DNA of 48,088 nt, taken from the NCBI GenBank assembly GCA_947629475.1, contig CANRDV010000003.1, positions 1 through 48,088 on the forward strand, written 5' to 3'. The notes beneath the pieces were generated by a model. The model worked only from the letters and a program-made list of their open reading frames with translations, searched no databases and was not told the DNA's origin. This DNA comes from an uncultured Bacilli bacterium (GTDB lineage: Bacteria; Bacillota_I; Bacilli_A; RF39; UBA660). The stretch's first letter is position 1, and each line of letters opens with the position of its first letter. The position numbers and the translations under genes were made by a program. Shown in pieces: positions 33,297 to 43,011 of this stretch.

Positions 33297-33517
33297 TATC
33301 AAAGATTAAAAATGATTTAGAAAAAGAAATTGGTAAACCTTTACATTTTAGATTTAATGGAGCTAGAAATCAAATTGAAGAATTTGAAGGTTGCATTGAA
33401 AATACTTATAACTTTATCTTTACAATTAAAACAATTGGGGATAATGAAAGAATTAAATCTTTTACTTATAGTGACATTTTAACTTTAAATTTAGAGATAT
33501 TAGATTTAAAAGATTAG
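33293..33517 (+). CDS. veg: Veg protein
   Basis: 74 residues, small beta-barrel (Sm-like) family. 'IKNDLEKEIGKPLHFRFNGARN', 'EGCIENTYNFIFTIKT' and 'KSFTYSDILTLNLEI' match Veg, whose known roles are in biofilm matrix control and spore outgrowth. Translationally coupled to yabG. Confidence 0.92.
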   Translation: MISKIKNDLEKEIGKPLHFRFNGARNQIEEFEGCIENTYNFIFTIKTIGDNERIKSFTYSDILTLNLEILDLKD

Positions 33518-33534
33518 TTAGCTAGTCTTTTTTA
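33508..33534 (+). terminator. Terminator of yabG-veg
   Basis: AGATTA (33511-33516) pairs with TAGTCT (33523-33528, one G-U), extended by A-T pairs, then T6. It overlaps the veg stop. Confidence 0.65.
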
Positions 33535-33636
33535 GTTTACAAAAAAATATGTAAATAAGAAGTATTTTATTTGTAAATTTTAAAAAAATCTTGAATAAAG
33601 TTGTAAATAGGGATATTATAATTATGGAGGAATAAA

Positions 33637-34302
33637 ATGGAAGAGAAAAGTAATGTTTTTAAATATTTATTTATAGTATTTTTAATTTTAACTTGTGTAT
33701 TAGGAGGATTTTTAGTTTATGATAAGTTTATAAAAGAATCTGATAGTAATATTCAAGATAGTAATAACAATTATGCAGATGATAATTCAGAACAAGATAC
33801 TAATAATACTCAAGATAATAATGGAAATACTATTAGTGAAAATAGTTATGATAATTTTAAAGAAAATTTTATTAAAGCAAGAGAAAATTATTATGCTGAG
33901 GTTAAAGATAAAGCATATTTTGTAAGAAATACTTCAGAAATTACTTTAGATAAGGATGGTAATTTATATTATTCTAATGAAAATTCTAAAGAAACAATAG
34001 CAACTAATGTTTTAGATTTTGATTTTCTACATTCAGGTAATGGTGGAGAAAAGACTTTATATTTTATTAAAGAAGACGGAACTGTTAGTTGTGCAAGAGG
34101 AGTATTTTTAACTCCAACGAATAATAAATTAACTTTTGATAAAAATAATTTAGATATTCAAAATAATATTGGAGGATATAAGAATATTATAGGATTCCAA
34201 GATGGTACGGTTTCTGTTTGTGGCAATGAAATTTGTTCAGATTCAGCATCGCCTATGTTTATAGATATAAATGGAAATATGTATAATGAAAATATTCGTT
34301 AA
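33637..34302 (+). CDS. Membrane-anchored extracellular protein, unknown
   Basis: 221 residues; GGAGGAATA before ATG. N-terminal helix (about 9-29, 'YLFIVFLILTCVLGGFLVYD'), Asp/Asn/Ser-rich linker to about residue 65, then a beta-rich extracellular domain with 'KTLYFIKEDGTVSCARGV' and 'IIGFQDGTVSVCGNEICS', which read like two blades of a repeat (x-x-x-DGTVS-C). Same layout as the 22691 and 23449 proteins (MEEK start plus one helix). Function unknown. Confidence 0.75.
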   Translation: MEEKSNVFKYLFIVFLILTCVLGGFLVYDKFIKESDSNIQDSNNNYADDNSEQDTNNTQDNNGNTISENSYDNFKENFIKARENYYAEVKDKAYFVRNTSEITLDKDGNLYYSNENSKETIATNVLDFDFLHSGNGGEKTLYFIKEDGTVSCARGVFLTPTNNKLTFDKNNLDIQNNIGGYKNIIGFQDGTVSVCGNEICSDSASPMFIDINGNMYNENIR

Positions 34303-34543
34303 AATTATGTTTATAAAATAAAGGGAAATGAGTTAAAGATTTAATGGAAGAGGATATGGTTAGAATTATTTGCTCAATTTCACATGCTAAAATGACTAGT
34401 ATATATCCATATAATTCAAGAGATACAGAAAAATATTAGTATATATAGATGCGATTAATCCTGGATAAGCCAGATAATCTAATATAGATTTTGCTAGTAA
34501 CTTTAATATTGTTAATTTAGATTTTATAAATGTTACAGATTAA
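34303..34543 (+). pseudogene. Possible decayed gene
   Basis: A short frame from ATG 34344 (31 codons, 'MEEDMVRIICSISHAKMTS') stops at 34438. Other frames continue with protein-like stretches broken by stops (for example 'SNIDFASNFNIVNLDFINVT'). No intact gene can be drawn in these 327 bases. It looks like the remains of one, followed by a terminator. Confidence 0.3.
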
Positions 34544-34573
34544 AAATTAGATGAAATATTCTAATTTTTTTTT
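34544..34573 (+). terminator. Terminator
   Basis: AAATTAGA (34544-34551) pairs with TCTAATTT (34560-34567), then a run of T to 34573. Confidence 0.75.
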
Positions 34574-34629
34574 AATATTATTTAAAATTTTTCTTTTTTT
34601 AGATATAATATAGTTGTTGAGGTGGAAAG

Positions 34630-35808
34630 ATGGATTATATTATAATTGGAGGAGGAGTTGCTGGAATGGTTGCAGCTATTAATCTAGCAAGAAATGGATG
34701 TAAAGTAACGATTTTAGAAAGAAATAATAAATTAGGTAAAAAGTTATTATTAACTGGTAACTCGAGATGTAACTTTTGGAATCAAAATGTAAATATAGAT
34801 TGTTATCATGCAAGTAATAAAGAATTATTTCAAGAATTTTTAATTAATAATCAAGATAAAGTATTAGAATTTATTAAGTCTATTGGAGTAATACCTAAAA
34901 ATATAAATGGTTATTATTATCCTTTTACAAATCAATCTGTTACAGTTTTAAATGCTTTAGTTACAACCTTAAATAAATTAAATGTTAATATTATCTTTGA
35001 CTCTTTAGTAGAAAAAATTGAAAAGAAAGATAACTTTATTATTTATACTAATAAAGGAATATATCAAACAAATAAAGTAGTCTTAGCCATGGGTGGTGCA
35101 AGTTACTCTAAAACCGGAAGTGATGGTATGGGTTATAAAATATTAGAAAGTTTTAATCATAAAGTTAATAAAGTTTTACCATCGCTTTGTAAATTATATG
35201 GAAACTATAACTTTAAAGAATTAAAAGGAGTTAAAAGTGAAGTTAATTTATCTTTAGTTGAAGATAATAAACTAATTAAAGAAGAACATGGAGAGTTATT
35301 ATTCTTAGAAAATGGTTTAAGTGGCATTTGTTTATTTAATTTAAGTGGGGATGTTGTAAGAGGATTAAATCAAAATAAAAAGGAAGTAATTTATATTAAT
35401 TTCATGCCTTTTATTGAAAAAGATAAAGTCTTAGAGTTTTTAGATAAGAAAGAAAAAGAAACAAATTATAATTTAAGAAGTATTTTAGAAGGATTTTTGA
35501 ATTATAAAATAGTTAATTTAATATATAAAAAATTAAAATTAAATGATAATCTTAAATGGAAAATGGCACCTAAAGATAAAATAATTAAAGAGTTAACAAA
35601 CTTTGAATTTATTCCAACTTCTAGTTCTAAATTAGATGAAGCCCAGGTAGTAACAGGAGGTCTAACTTTAAATGAGGTTAATTTAAAGACAATGGAGTCA
35701 AAGAAAGTAAAGGGTTTATATATAGTTGGAGAGTTATTAGATGTTGATGGTATCTGTGGTGGCTATAATTTAGGATTTGCTATCATGAGCGCGCTTGAGG
35801 TAAGATAA
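34630..35808 (+). CDS. HI0933-family flavoprotein (NAD(P)/FAD-dependent oxidoreductase)
   Basis: 392 residues; GAGGTGG before ATG and TATAAT just upstream. FAD-binding 'YIIIGGGVAGMVAAINLARNG' start region (GxGxxG), 'KLGKKLLLTGNSRCNFWN' (family marker GNGRCN-like), 'VLAMGGASYSKTGSDGMGY', and C-terminal 'GLYIVGELLDVDGICGGYN'. This is the YhiN/BaiN-like group; substrate unknown. The last base of its stop overlaps the start of the next flavoprotein (TAATG), so the two are coupled and probably work in one pathway. Confidence 0.92.
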   Translation: MDYIIIGGGVAGMVAAINLARNGCKVTILERNNKLGKKLLLTGNSRCNFWNQNVNIDCYHASNKELFQEFLINNQDKVLEFIKSIGVIPKNINGYYYPFTNQSVTVLNALVTTLNKLNVNIIFDSLVEKIEKKDNFIIYTNKGIYQTNKVVLAMGGASYSKTGSDGMGYKILESFNHKVNKVLPSLCKLYGNYNFKELKGVKSEVNLSLVEDNKLIKEEHGELLFLENGLSGICLFNLSGDVVRGLNQNKKEVIYINFMPFIEKDKVLEFLDKKEKETNYNLRSILEGFLNYKIVNLIYKKLKLNDNLKWKMAPKDKIIKELTNFEFIPTSSSKLDEAQVVTGGLTLNEVNLKTMESKKVKGLYIVGELLDVDGICGGYNLGFAIMSALEVR

Positions 35809-37379
35809 TGATTAGAGTAAGACAAGTTAAAATAAAAGTATTAGAAGATAACTATGATAATTTAGTTATAAAGGTTAGTAAAATATTAAAAGTAAATAAA
35901 GATGATATTAAAAATATTAAAATAGTTAAAAAATCAATTGATGCTAGAGATAAAAATGATATTTATTTTGTTTATGAACTTGATATTAATATAGATAATG
36001 AAGATAAAGTCTTAAAAAGAAATAAAGATATTATTAAAGTTGAATCAGAAAAGTTAAAGATTAAAAAAGGAAATATTAAATTAGAAAATAGAATAATTAT
36101 CGTTGGTATGGGACCAGCTGGGTTATTTGCAGGCTACCTACTTTCCAAATATGGATATAAACCTTTACTAATTGAAAGAGGTAAAAAAGTTGAAGAAAGA
36201 ATTTCTGATGTTGAAAAGTTTTGGAGTTCTAATATTTTAGACCTTGATAGTAATGTCCAATTCGGAGAAGGAGGAGCTGGGACATTTTCGGATGGGAAAC
36301 TTAATACTTTAATTAAAGATAAAGAACATTTTAAAGAAAAAGTTTTAGAAATATTTATTGAAAATGGAGCTGATAGTAGTATTAAATATCTTGCTAACCC
36401 TCATATTGGAACTGATGAACTAAGAAAAATTATTAAGAATATGCGTGATAATATTCTTAAACTTGGTGGTGAGATTTTATATCAAACGAAGTTAACTAAT
36501 TTAATAATCAAAGATAATAAATTAGAATCAATTGAAGTTAACGACAAAGAGATAATTCCTTGTTCTAATTTAATCTTAGCAATTGGTCATAGTGCGAGAG
36601 ATACCTTCTTAATCTTAAAAGACAAATTAGAAATTACTTCCAAACCCTTTGCCGTTGGAGTTCGGATAATGCATAAAAGAGATATGGTTGATACTAATCA
36701 ATATGGTAAATTTAAAGATGTTTTAGGTCCTGCTAGTTATAAATTAACTTATCAAGCAAGAAATAAGCGTGGAGTATATACATTTTGTATGTGTCCAGGA
36801 GGGTATGTTGTAAACGCATCAAGTGAAAACGAAGGACTAGTAGTCAACGGGATGAGTAATAAAAAAAGAGATACCGAAGACTCAAACAGTGCCGTTGTTG
36901 TTACTATTTCTAAAGATGACTTTGGTTCAAACATATTAGATGGAATGGAATATCAAAGAGATTTAGAGAAAAAAGCTTATAAATTAGGGGCTGGAAAAAT
37001 TCCTATCCAATTATATAAAGACTTTAAAGAAAATAAAAAAACAACTTCGCTTGGTTTAATAAACCCAATTACTAAGGGAGATTATACCTTAACAAACTTA
37101 AGAGAAATATTACCAGATTACATAACAGAATCGTTAATCGAAGCAATTGATGAATTTAGTAAAAAAATCCCAGGATTTAACCAAAATGATGCGATTTTAG
37201 CTGGAGTTGAAACAAGAACTTCATCCCCAATTAGAATGGAAAGATGCGAAAACTTCGAAGCAAGTGTCAAAGGAATATTTCCCTGTGGCGAAGGGGCAGG
37301 ATATGCTGGAGGTATTACGTCATCAGCAATTGATGGATTAAAAGTTGCCAAAGAATTAATAGAAAGGTATAAAATATAG
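35808..37379 (+). CDS. FAD-dependent dehydrogenase of the COG2509 type
   Basis: 523 residues. An N-terminal alpha-beta region (about 1-95, 'IRVRQVKIKVLEDN ... SIDARDK') is typical of this family. It is followed by FAD-binding 'IIVGMGPAGLFAGYLLS', 'NVQFGEGGAGTFSDGKLNT', 'RRGVYTFCMCPGGYVV'-like segment at about 320-335, 'GAGKIPIQLYKDF', and a C-terminal 'GIFPCGEGAGYAGGITSSA'. Uncharacterised flavoenzymes common in Firmicutes. Coupled to the upstream flavoprotein; the next gene starts eight bases later. Confidence 0.92.
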   Translation: MIRVRQVKIKVLEDNYDNLVIKVSKILKVNKDDIKNIKIVKKSIDARDKNDIYFVYELDINIDNEDKVLKRNKDIIKVESEKLKIKKGNIKLENRIIIVGMGPAGLFAGYLLSKYGYKPLLIERGKKVEERISDVEKFWSSNILDLDSNVQFGEGGAGTFSDGKLNTLIKDKEHFKEKVLEIFIENGADSSIKYLANPHIGTDELRKIIKNMRDNILKLGGEILYQTKLTNLIIKDNKLESIEVNDKEIIPCSNLILAIGHSARDTFLILKDKLEITSKPFAVGVRIMHKRDMVDTNQYGKFKDVLGPASYKLTYQARNKRGVYTFCMCPGGYVVNASSENEGLVVNGMSNKKRDTEDSNSAVVVTISKDDFGSNILDGMEYQRDLEKKAYKLGAGKIPIQLYKDFKENKKTTSLGLINPITKGDYTLTNLREILPDYITESLIEAIDEFSKKIPGFNQNDAILAGVETRTSSPIRMERCENFEASVKGIFPCGEGAGYAGGITSSAIDGLKVAKELIERYKI

Positions 37380-37387
37380 GTGAAGAA

Positions 37388-38530
37388 ATGGCAAATATAA
37401 ATGATTATTTAAAATGGAGAGGGGATATTAAGATTTCAAAAGATTATCCCTTTAATGAAGTAGACAGTATGATTTTAGCAAGATTTTCATATTTACTATT
37501 TAGCAAAATAAAAATGAATAAAATAGAAACAATTGGAAATATTTCTTTAAAAATGAAAGATTTTCCAGATAACGAATTTTTATATAATGGAGATAAAGAA
37601 TTAATTACCAATTTAGGTACTAGTTTAAGATTTAAAAATTTAAAAGTAACGGATTATGTCGAAAATAATAATAAAGCAAGAGAAGAACAATTCGGAGCAA
37701 TCACAATTCACTTATCCCTTAAAGAATTATATATTTCTTATCTTGGAACTGATATGTCAATTATTGGTTGGAAAGAAGACTTTAATATGGGATTTATGGA
37801 TACCGTTCCTTGTCAAATTGAGGGATTAGATTATCTTCATAAAATATCTTTAAAATATCCTTCCAAAAAAATTCGTATTGGAGGACATTCCAAGGGAGGT
37901 AATGTTGCAATATTCGCAGCTATCACTGCTCCTAAGAGAATCCAAATGAAAATTACCAAAGTATATAACTATGATGGACCAGGTTTTAGTAAAGAAATTA
38001 TTGATAAATATGAAAATCCTGATATCCTAAAGAAAATAGAAACTTATATTCCTCAAGATTCAATTATTGGAAGAGTTTTAAATCATAAAGAAAAAACAAC
38101 AATTGTCTATAGTCTTGAAAAAGGAATCTTAGAACATGATATCTTTTCTTGGCAAGTATTTAAAGATGATGTTATTAAACTTCCTGAAAATACCAAAGCA
38201 AGTGAAGCCATAGATAAAACTTTAACAAATTGGATTGAAACAACAACCGATGAACAAAGAAAAATATTTATTGATGTTATCTTTGATTTATTTTATTCAA
38301 CTAATGCTAATACCTTTTCAGAACTAGCTGCTGATTTAAAAACTAATATTCCTAAAATTCTAAAAAAATATGAAGAAATATCTAAGGAAGATAAACAAGT
38401 ATTAACAACAATGATTATTAAACTTATTAAATCTAATCTTGGAGTTAGAAAAAATGATGGTATCAAAAAAATTATTGATATTAAAGATGAATATTTTAAT
38501 AAACTAAAAAAAGTTAAAGAAAGAGTATAA
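37388..38530 (+). CDS. Mbeg1-like (DUF2974) alpha/beta hydrolase
   Basis: 380 residues; AGGTGAAG before ATG. 'NINDYLKWRGDIKISKDYPFNEVD' and 'LARFSYLLF' are the typical opening. The lipase-type elbow 'IRIGGHSKGGNVAIFAA' (about 160-175) gives the nucleophile Ser in GHSKGG, and 'YNYDGPGFSKEI' and 'YIPQDSIIGRVLNH' follow as in the family. Catalytic Asp/His candidates lie after that. Soluble, no signal. Third gene of the flavoprotein operon. Confidence 0.88.
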   Translation: MANINDYLKWRGDIKISKDYPFNEVDSMILARFSYLLFSKIKMNKIETIGNISLKMKDFPDNEFLYNGDKELITNLGTSLRFKNLKVTDYVENNNKAREEQFGAITIHLSLKELYISYLGTDMSIIGWKEDFNMGFMDTVPCQIEGLDYLHKISLKYPSKKIRIGGHSKGGNVAIFAAITAPKRIQMKITKVYNYDGPGFSKEIIDKYENPDILKKIETYIPQDSIIGRVLNHKEKTTIVYSLEKGILEHDIFSWQVFKDDVIKLPENTKASEAIDKTLTNWIETTTDEQRKIFIDVIFDLFYSTNANTFSELAADLKTNIPKILKKYEEISKEDKQVLTTMIIKLIKSNLGVRKNDGIKKIIDIKDEYFNKLKKVKERV

Positions 38531-38553
38531 AATTATTTATTCTCTTTCTTTAA
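38514..38553. terminator. Hairpin between convergent genes
   Basis: TTAAAGAAAGAG (38514-38525) pairs with CTCTTTCTTTAA (38542-38553), 16-base loop. It overlaps both gene ends and has weak T tracts. Confidence 0.45.
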
Positions 38554-40069
38554 CAATACTAGGTTTATATCTTTGATTACCATTAAAATAATTTAAATAA
38601 GTTTTTTCAGAATCTTCTAAATAAGGAGTTTTATCTTTACTAAGTTTAGGAAAAATATAACATAATTCATTATCAATAAATAATAAGTAATCACCTAAAT
38701 TAACTTTATCACTATTATCATACCAAACTAAAACTTTTTCTTTATTTCTTTCATAATGAATACTACTTACTTTTAAAAAGTAATTTAATTTACTTGTAAA
38801 GATATAAAATAAATACCAAACTACATAAACATTATTATCATTGATACTACCATGAGCTTCAACTTTATTCCTTAATAGTCTAATAAGTTTAAATAAACCT
38901 AAGAAACTAATAGAATCTCCTTCTAACTTAACCCCTAAAAAATTAGCCATATAATTTAAATAATTAGTTTCTTCATCAGTTAACTTTATAGTTTCAGTTT
39001 TAATATCATAAATTAAATCATCCTTTTTAACTAACTTATAAATATTTTTAGAAGTAATCGGAATAGAATCAATTGCTAATTCTCTTACAACTTCATTATT
39101 ATTATGGTACTTATTATATAAATAATAAAGAACCATTTTAGAAAGTGCAACTATATAATTTAATAAAATTAAAATACTTTGATAAGCTGAATCTGTTAAA
39201 TAAGCATTTTTATATAATTCTAATAAAAAATCATCATTAGGTAAATTAGAATGTTCTAACTTCATCTTTTCTTGAAAATAATATTTTGATTTACTTACTA
39301 AATCAGAATAATCTTCTCGAACATAATTTAATTTATCAATACTTAATAAATTTTCAATATATTCTAATAAGTTAATATCTTTAGAAATAACTCTTAATCC
39401 ATTTTTATAACTTAGTTTAGAATTATCACTTACAACTATAAAATAGATAACTTTATTTTTATATAATTCATAATCTTTTAGATTTTTACTTACAATAACA
39501 AGTGTATTTTTTAAGATTATATCTTTTTTACTTTGATATTTATTAAGTTCACTATCTTTTATATAAAAGTTCTTTTTATTAATACTATATTCTAAATTAT
39601 TATTTAAATCAAAGGTTGATGAAAGTAAATTATCTTTTATTAAAATATAATTAAATAAATTAGGATTTCTTTTAAACTTTATTATCTTTAAACTTTGATT
39701 ATCTTTTTTAGGTAATAAAAGATATAAGATATAGAAAATAATGATAATAAATAATTCTAAACTAAAGAAAATAATTGTATTATAAGTACTAATATATTTA
39801 TTTAAGAAAATATAGATTAAAAGAACTTTAATAATACCTAAAATAGGGTAAGTAATAATTAATTTAAAGTTATTATCCTTTTTAGAACCTAAAAGATAAA
39901 AAAAGTAAATGAGGTTAAATCCAAGAACAATGACAATAATTCTAATATATGATGAAAGTCTTGTAAAAATAGTTATCCCCATAATTGTGGATAAAAAATA
40001 ATTTAGGAATACAAACTCTAAGATTAAAGAAGTATATAAGATAATCTGATTAGTTTTCGTTAATTTCAT
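38537..40069 (-). CDS. Multi-pass membrane protein with HEPN-like cytoplasmic domain (510 aa)
   Basis: Last gene of the five-gene operon; GAGGTGAGA before ATG at 40069, which overlaps the upstream stop (ATGA). Four membrane helices (about 8-30, 42-61, 70-90, 97-119), then a soluble region. The C-terminal helical part contains 'LIRLLRNKVEAHGSIND' with R400-N...H406, an RNxxxxH motif like the catalytic Rx4-6H of HEPN ribonucleases (polar residue after R, then His in a helix). No other enzyme motif is seen. Paralogous in layout to the next upstream gene. Membrane-tied HEPN is unusual; RNase activity is inference. Confidence 0.7.
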   Translation of the reverse strand: MKLTKTNQIILYTSLILEFVFLNYFLSTIMGITIFTRLSSYIRIIVIVLGFNLIYFFYLLGSKKDNNFKLIITYPILGIIKVLLIYIFLNKYISTYNTIIFFSLELFIIIIFYILYLLLPKKDNQSLKIIKFKRNPNLFNYILIKDNLLSSTFDLNNNLEYSINKKNFYIKDSELNKYQSKKDIILKNTLVIVSKNLKDYELYKNKVIYFIVVSDNSKLSYKNGLRVISKDINLLEYIENLLSIDKLNYVREDYSDLVSKSKYYFQEKMKLEHSNLPNDDFLLELYKNAYLTDSAYQSILILLNYIVALSKMVLYYLYNKYHNNNEVVRELAIDSIPITSKNIYKLVKKDDLIYDIKTETIKLTDEETNYLNYMANFLGVKLEGDSISFLGLFKLIRLLRNKVEAHGSINDNNVYVVWYLFYIFTSKLNYFLKVSSIHYERNKEKVLVWYDNSDKVNLGDYLLFIDNELCYIFPKLSKDKTPYLEDSEKTYLNYFNGNQRYKPSIVKERE

Positions 40070-41889
40070 TTTCTCACCTCATCTATTTTAATTTTATTAT
40101 CTCTAGATTTAACTAAGATATTTCCATTTTTATAATCTAAATATTCTAGTAATAAATCTTTATTTTCAAGTGCACCATAACTATATAAATAAGAATCATT
40201 TTTCTTTTCTTCTAAAGCTTTAAAACTAGTATTAAATAAACCTTGAATTAAATCATGTTCCTTGATAGTAATATTTAAACTTAAAAATGAAGTTATTATT
40301 TCTTTAGTAAGAGTAAATAAATCATCAACTAAATAGGTAGATACATCATAAGTTAAAACTCCATGAACTAAGATATTATTACGAACTTTGATTAAATAAG
40401 TACAAATATCTTGATAAAAGCAAACTGTTTTATCTTTAAACTTTCGCTCTTCTTTAAATAAATCATCAATATGGTTGAAAGCTTCAATTATTTCAGGATT
40501 ATCATACTTCTTATTTTTAGCATTCTTTATCTTTTGATAATTAATCCAAGTACCAAGAGTAGGTATCTTTAATTCTTCTTTAGCAACCTCAGACATATTA
40601 GTTAAATCTTTCTCAACAATATTCTTTAAAGCTCGATAATGAAGACAATATTCAAATAACTTTAAGATAGTATAAAAGTTTTCAATTTGATTTAAAGAAT
40701 TTTCAATTTGTTTTAATCCAAATATTATATATTTATTAGGTTTAATATCTTTAACTTCTTTTAATAGATTATCTACTTTTTCTTTTAAAATAATATTATC
40801 ATTATCATTAACTACTTCTTTTAAAACTTTAAGTTCTAATTTATTTTTAAAATGAAATTTATAAGTCTTTTGTATTTCTTTAGCAAACTTAGTATTACTT
40901 TTTGCTATTATTTTAAACTTATAATTTTTACTGATATCATTAATTTTCTTAAGTAAATAGACTTTAGAATATTTATCAAGAAAACTTAAGGAATAACTAT
41001 TTAGATTTATTAGATAGTAAATATTTTTATAACTATTTATATCTATTAAATTTAATCTAATCGCAGTGTAAGATACAATATTAAAACTTTTATTTTCTAT
41101 TACTAAGTTATTTAAAATATTATTAGATAATTTGTTAAATCCTTTAAATTCATTACTTAAACCTAGATTAAAGAAAGAGTTTTCTAAAGTTAAAACAACA
41201 AATAAATTTTTATTTGAATTATTATCTTTATTTATTTTCTTAACTGTAAGAATAGATATTACCATTTTTATTCCAAAATAGATTAAGTAAATAACTAAGA
41301 ATGATAGTAATAAGTATTGTATTTTTCTTGGATACATATAAAGACTAGGTACTTGAGACATTACAATTCCAAATAGAATTATAAAGATATAATGATATAT
41401 TCTTTTATAAAGAGATTCTAGGATATAAAAGAAAGTACCTTTTGGAGTCTTTTCAGTAAATAGAAAATATATAGGTATTAATAAAGTAAGAAAGGGGATA
41501 GTGCATACAATAATTAAAGTTATTCTTACATTAAAGTTTGGATAAAAAAATGGAACTGATAGAAAGTTATAAAAATTAAGAAATATATTTGAATCGTCCC
41601 ATTTAAGATAGTTAGTATTACTTGGAAATAAAGTTATAATTATTGGTAATATTAATAATAATATATAAAGAATACAACTAAATATTTTATGTTTTTTTAG
41701 AAATAGAAAGTTATTAAAGAAAAGAAATTGAGTTAAAACTAATAAAGAAATAAAGCAAGAAAAATAGATAAATGTTCCATCTAAAAATGGGAAATAGTAA
41801 AATCCATTTAAAGATATATTTAAACCTATTAAAAGAAATATTATTAATATAATAAGATAAGTTATTATTTTAAACGTTACTGTTTTCAT
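40066..41889 (-). CDS. Multi-pass membrane protein with HEPN-like cytoplasmic domain (607 aa)
   Basis: The ATG at 41889 is chosen because GAGGGA lies five bases before it; a further in-frame ATG at 41901 overlaps that site. Six membrane helices (about 7-25, 38-60, 69-88, 122-144, 165-182, 190-214), then about 390 cytoplasmic residues. Near the end is 'TYLIKVRNNILVHGVLTYDV' (R503-N...H509), the same RNxxxxHG motif as in the downstream gene. The middle (about 225-390) has alternating strands and helices, unassigned. It overlaps the upstream gene by 20 bases and the downstream gene by four. Confidence 0.7.
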   Translation of the reverse strand: MKTVTFKIITYLIILIIFLLIGLNISLNGFYYFPFLDGTFIYFSCFISLLVLTQFLFFNNFLFLKKHKIFSCILYILLLILPIIITLFPSNTNYLKWDDSNIFLNFYNFLSVPFFYPNFNVRITLIIVCTIPFLTLLIPIYFLFTEKTPKGTFFYILESLYKRIYHYIFIILFGIVMSQVPSLYMYPRKIQYLLLSFLVIYLIYFGIKMVISILTVKKINKDNNSNKNLFVVLTLENSFFNLGLSNEFKGFNKLSNNILNNLVIENKSFNIVSYTAIRLNLIDINSYKNIYYLINLNSYSLSFLDKYSKVYLLKKINDISKNYKFKIIAKSNTKFAKEIQKTYKFHFKNKLELKVLKEVVNDNDNIILKEKVDNLLKEVKDIKPNKYIIFGLKQIENSLNQIENFYTILKLFEYCLHYRALKNIVEKDLTNMSEVAKEELKIPTLGTWINYQKIKNAKNKKYDNPEIIEAFNHIDDLFKEERKFKDKTVCFYQDICTYLIKVRNNILVHGVLTYDVSTYLVDDLFTLTKEIITSFLSLNITIKEHDLIQGLFNTSFKALEEKKNDSYLYSYGALENKDLLLEYLDYKNGNILVKSRDNKIKIDEVRK

Positions 41890-43003
41890 ATAGTCCCTCA
41901 TTTATTTGTAAATAAGTTAATTTATCTTTTTTAATATCTATATACTTAAGATAATATAGTTTATCATTAAGATAAGTTTTTACAACAAAAGTACCAAAGT
42001 CAATACTAGGTGCAACAACATATCTTTTACTTTTTAATATTGCAGAATAAATATTTGTTTCTTTATTAGTTGTAAAATCTATTTGATTAATTTCTATTTT
42101 TAAATCATTATCACTAGAATTTCTAACATATAAACTAGAACTTTGGGTATTATTTTGAAGAGTAATAGTCTTTTTAATTTTATAAGTTTTGTTATTATGT
42201 TCAAACGTTATTAAAAGATTAATATTAGTATTAGAAAATTCTTTAGTTTTATTTTCTTTTATGATAAATCCTTCTTCATTAGTAAAAATATTTTGTTTTT
42301 TATTTTTTAAGTTTAAAACTTCTTGATTAGTATTTAAAGTATTAAGAATTATTTCTATTTTTTTTATATAAGAATTAGTTATATTAAAGTTAAATTCTCG
42401 TTTTATTGTATTATTTTCTATAATATCATTTGTAGTTATAATAGATAATTTTTCTCCTTTAAAGTCATCTTTTATAAAAATTTGTTCATCTAAATTATAA
42501 GTAATTGAATCTTGAATTAATTTTTTTTCTTCACTTTCTAAAGTAATTCTACCTTGTTTATTGAAAGTTATATTATCTCCTTTTAAAGTAAAATTACAGA
42601 TATTTTCTTTTAAATTAATTTCTTTGCTTTTAGACATATCTTTTGTTTTAAAGTTATAGGTTTTAAGTTCTAAATCTGAAATACCAGTATAGCCTTCTTG
42701 ATTAGTTTTTAAAGTTATGTCATTATTAAAGGTATCATAGAAAGTTATTTCATAATCTTTAATTGGTTTATCATTATTATCTAAAACTTTGAATAAACAA
42801 TAATTATCAGTTTTAGAATCAGAAAATGGTTTACTATAAAATTGTTTTTCTTTATAATAATTAGTATAGTAATCAGTAAAACTTTTCATGAATAAATCAT
42901 TTTCTTTTAAATTAGTATAATCTATAGGTTTCTTAATTATTAAAATAGAACTTATTCCAAGTAAGATAATGATAATAATTGTTATTGATATTATTTTTTT
43001 CAT
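41870..43003 (-). CDS. Membrane-anchored surface protein with Ig/SpaA-like modules
   Basis: 377 residues; AAGGAGGAG before ATG at 43003. One N-terminal helix (about 3-23), no lipobox or LPxTG. Residues 70-130 ('YCLFKVLDNNDKPIKDYEITF', 'TNQEGYTGISDLEL') fit a SpaA or carboxypeptidase-regulatory beta module, like the one in the 43986 gene. The rest is Asn/Lys/Ile-rich beta-strand sequence, probably two more Ig-like modules. Third gene of the operon. Adhesion or sensing at the cell surface is inferred from domain type. Confidence 0.65.
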   Translation of the reverse strand: MKKIISITIIIIILLGISSILIIKKPIDYTNLKENDLFMKSFTDYYTNYYKEKQFYSKPFSDSKTDNYCLFKVLDNNDKPIKDYEITFYDTFNNDITLKTNQEGYTGISDLELKTYNFKTKDMSKSKEINLKENICNFTLKGDNITFNKQGRITLESEEKKLIQDSITYNLDEQIFIKDDFKGEKLSIITTNDIIENNTIKREFNFNITNSYIKKIEIILNTLNTNQEVLNLKNKKQNIFTNEEGFIIKENKTKEFSNTNINLLITFEHNNKTYKIKKTITLQNNTQSSSLYVRNSSDNDLKIEINQIDFTTNKETNIYSAILKSKRYVVAPSIDFGTFVVKTYLNDKLYYLKYIDIKKDKLTYLQINEGLYENSNV

Positions 43004-43011
43004 ACTCCTCC

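Noticed and set aside
36752..37351. Minus-strand frames opposite the COG2509 flavoprotein
   Set aside because: The plus strand encodes conserved flavoprotein motifs throughout.
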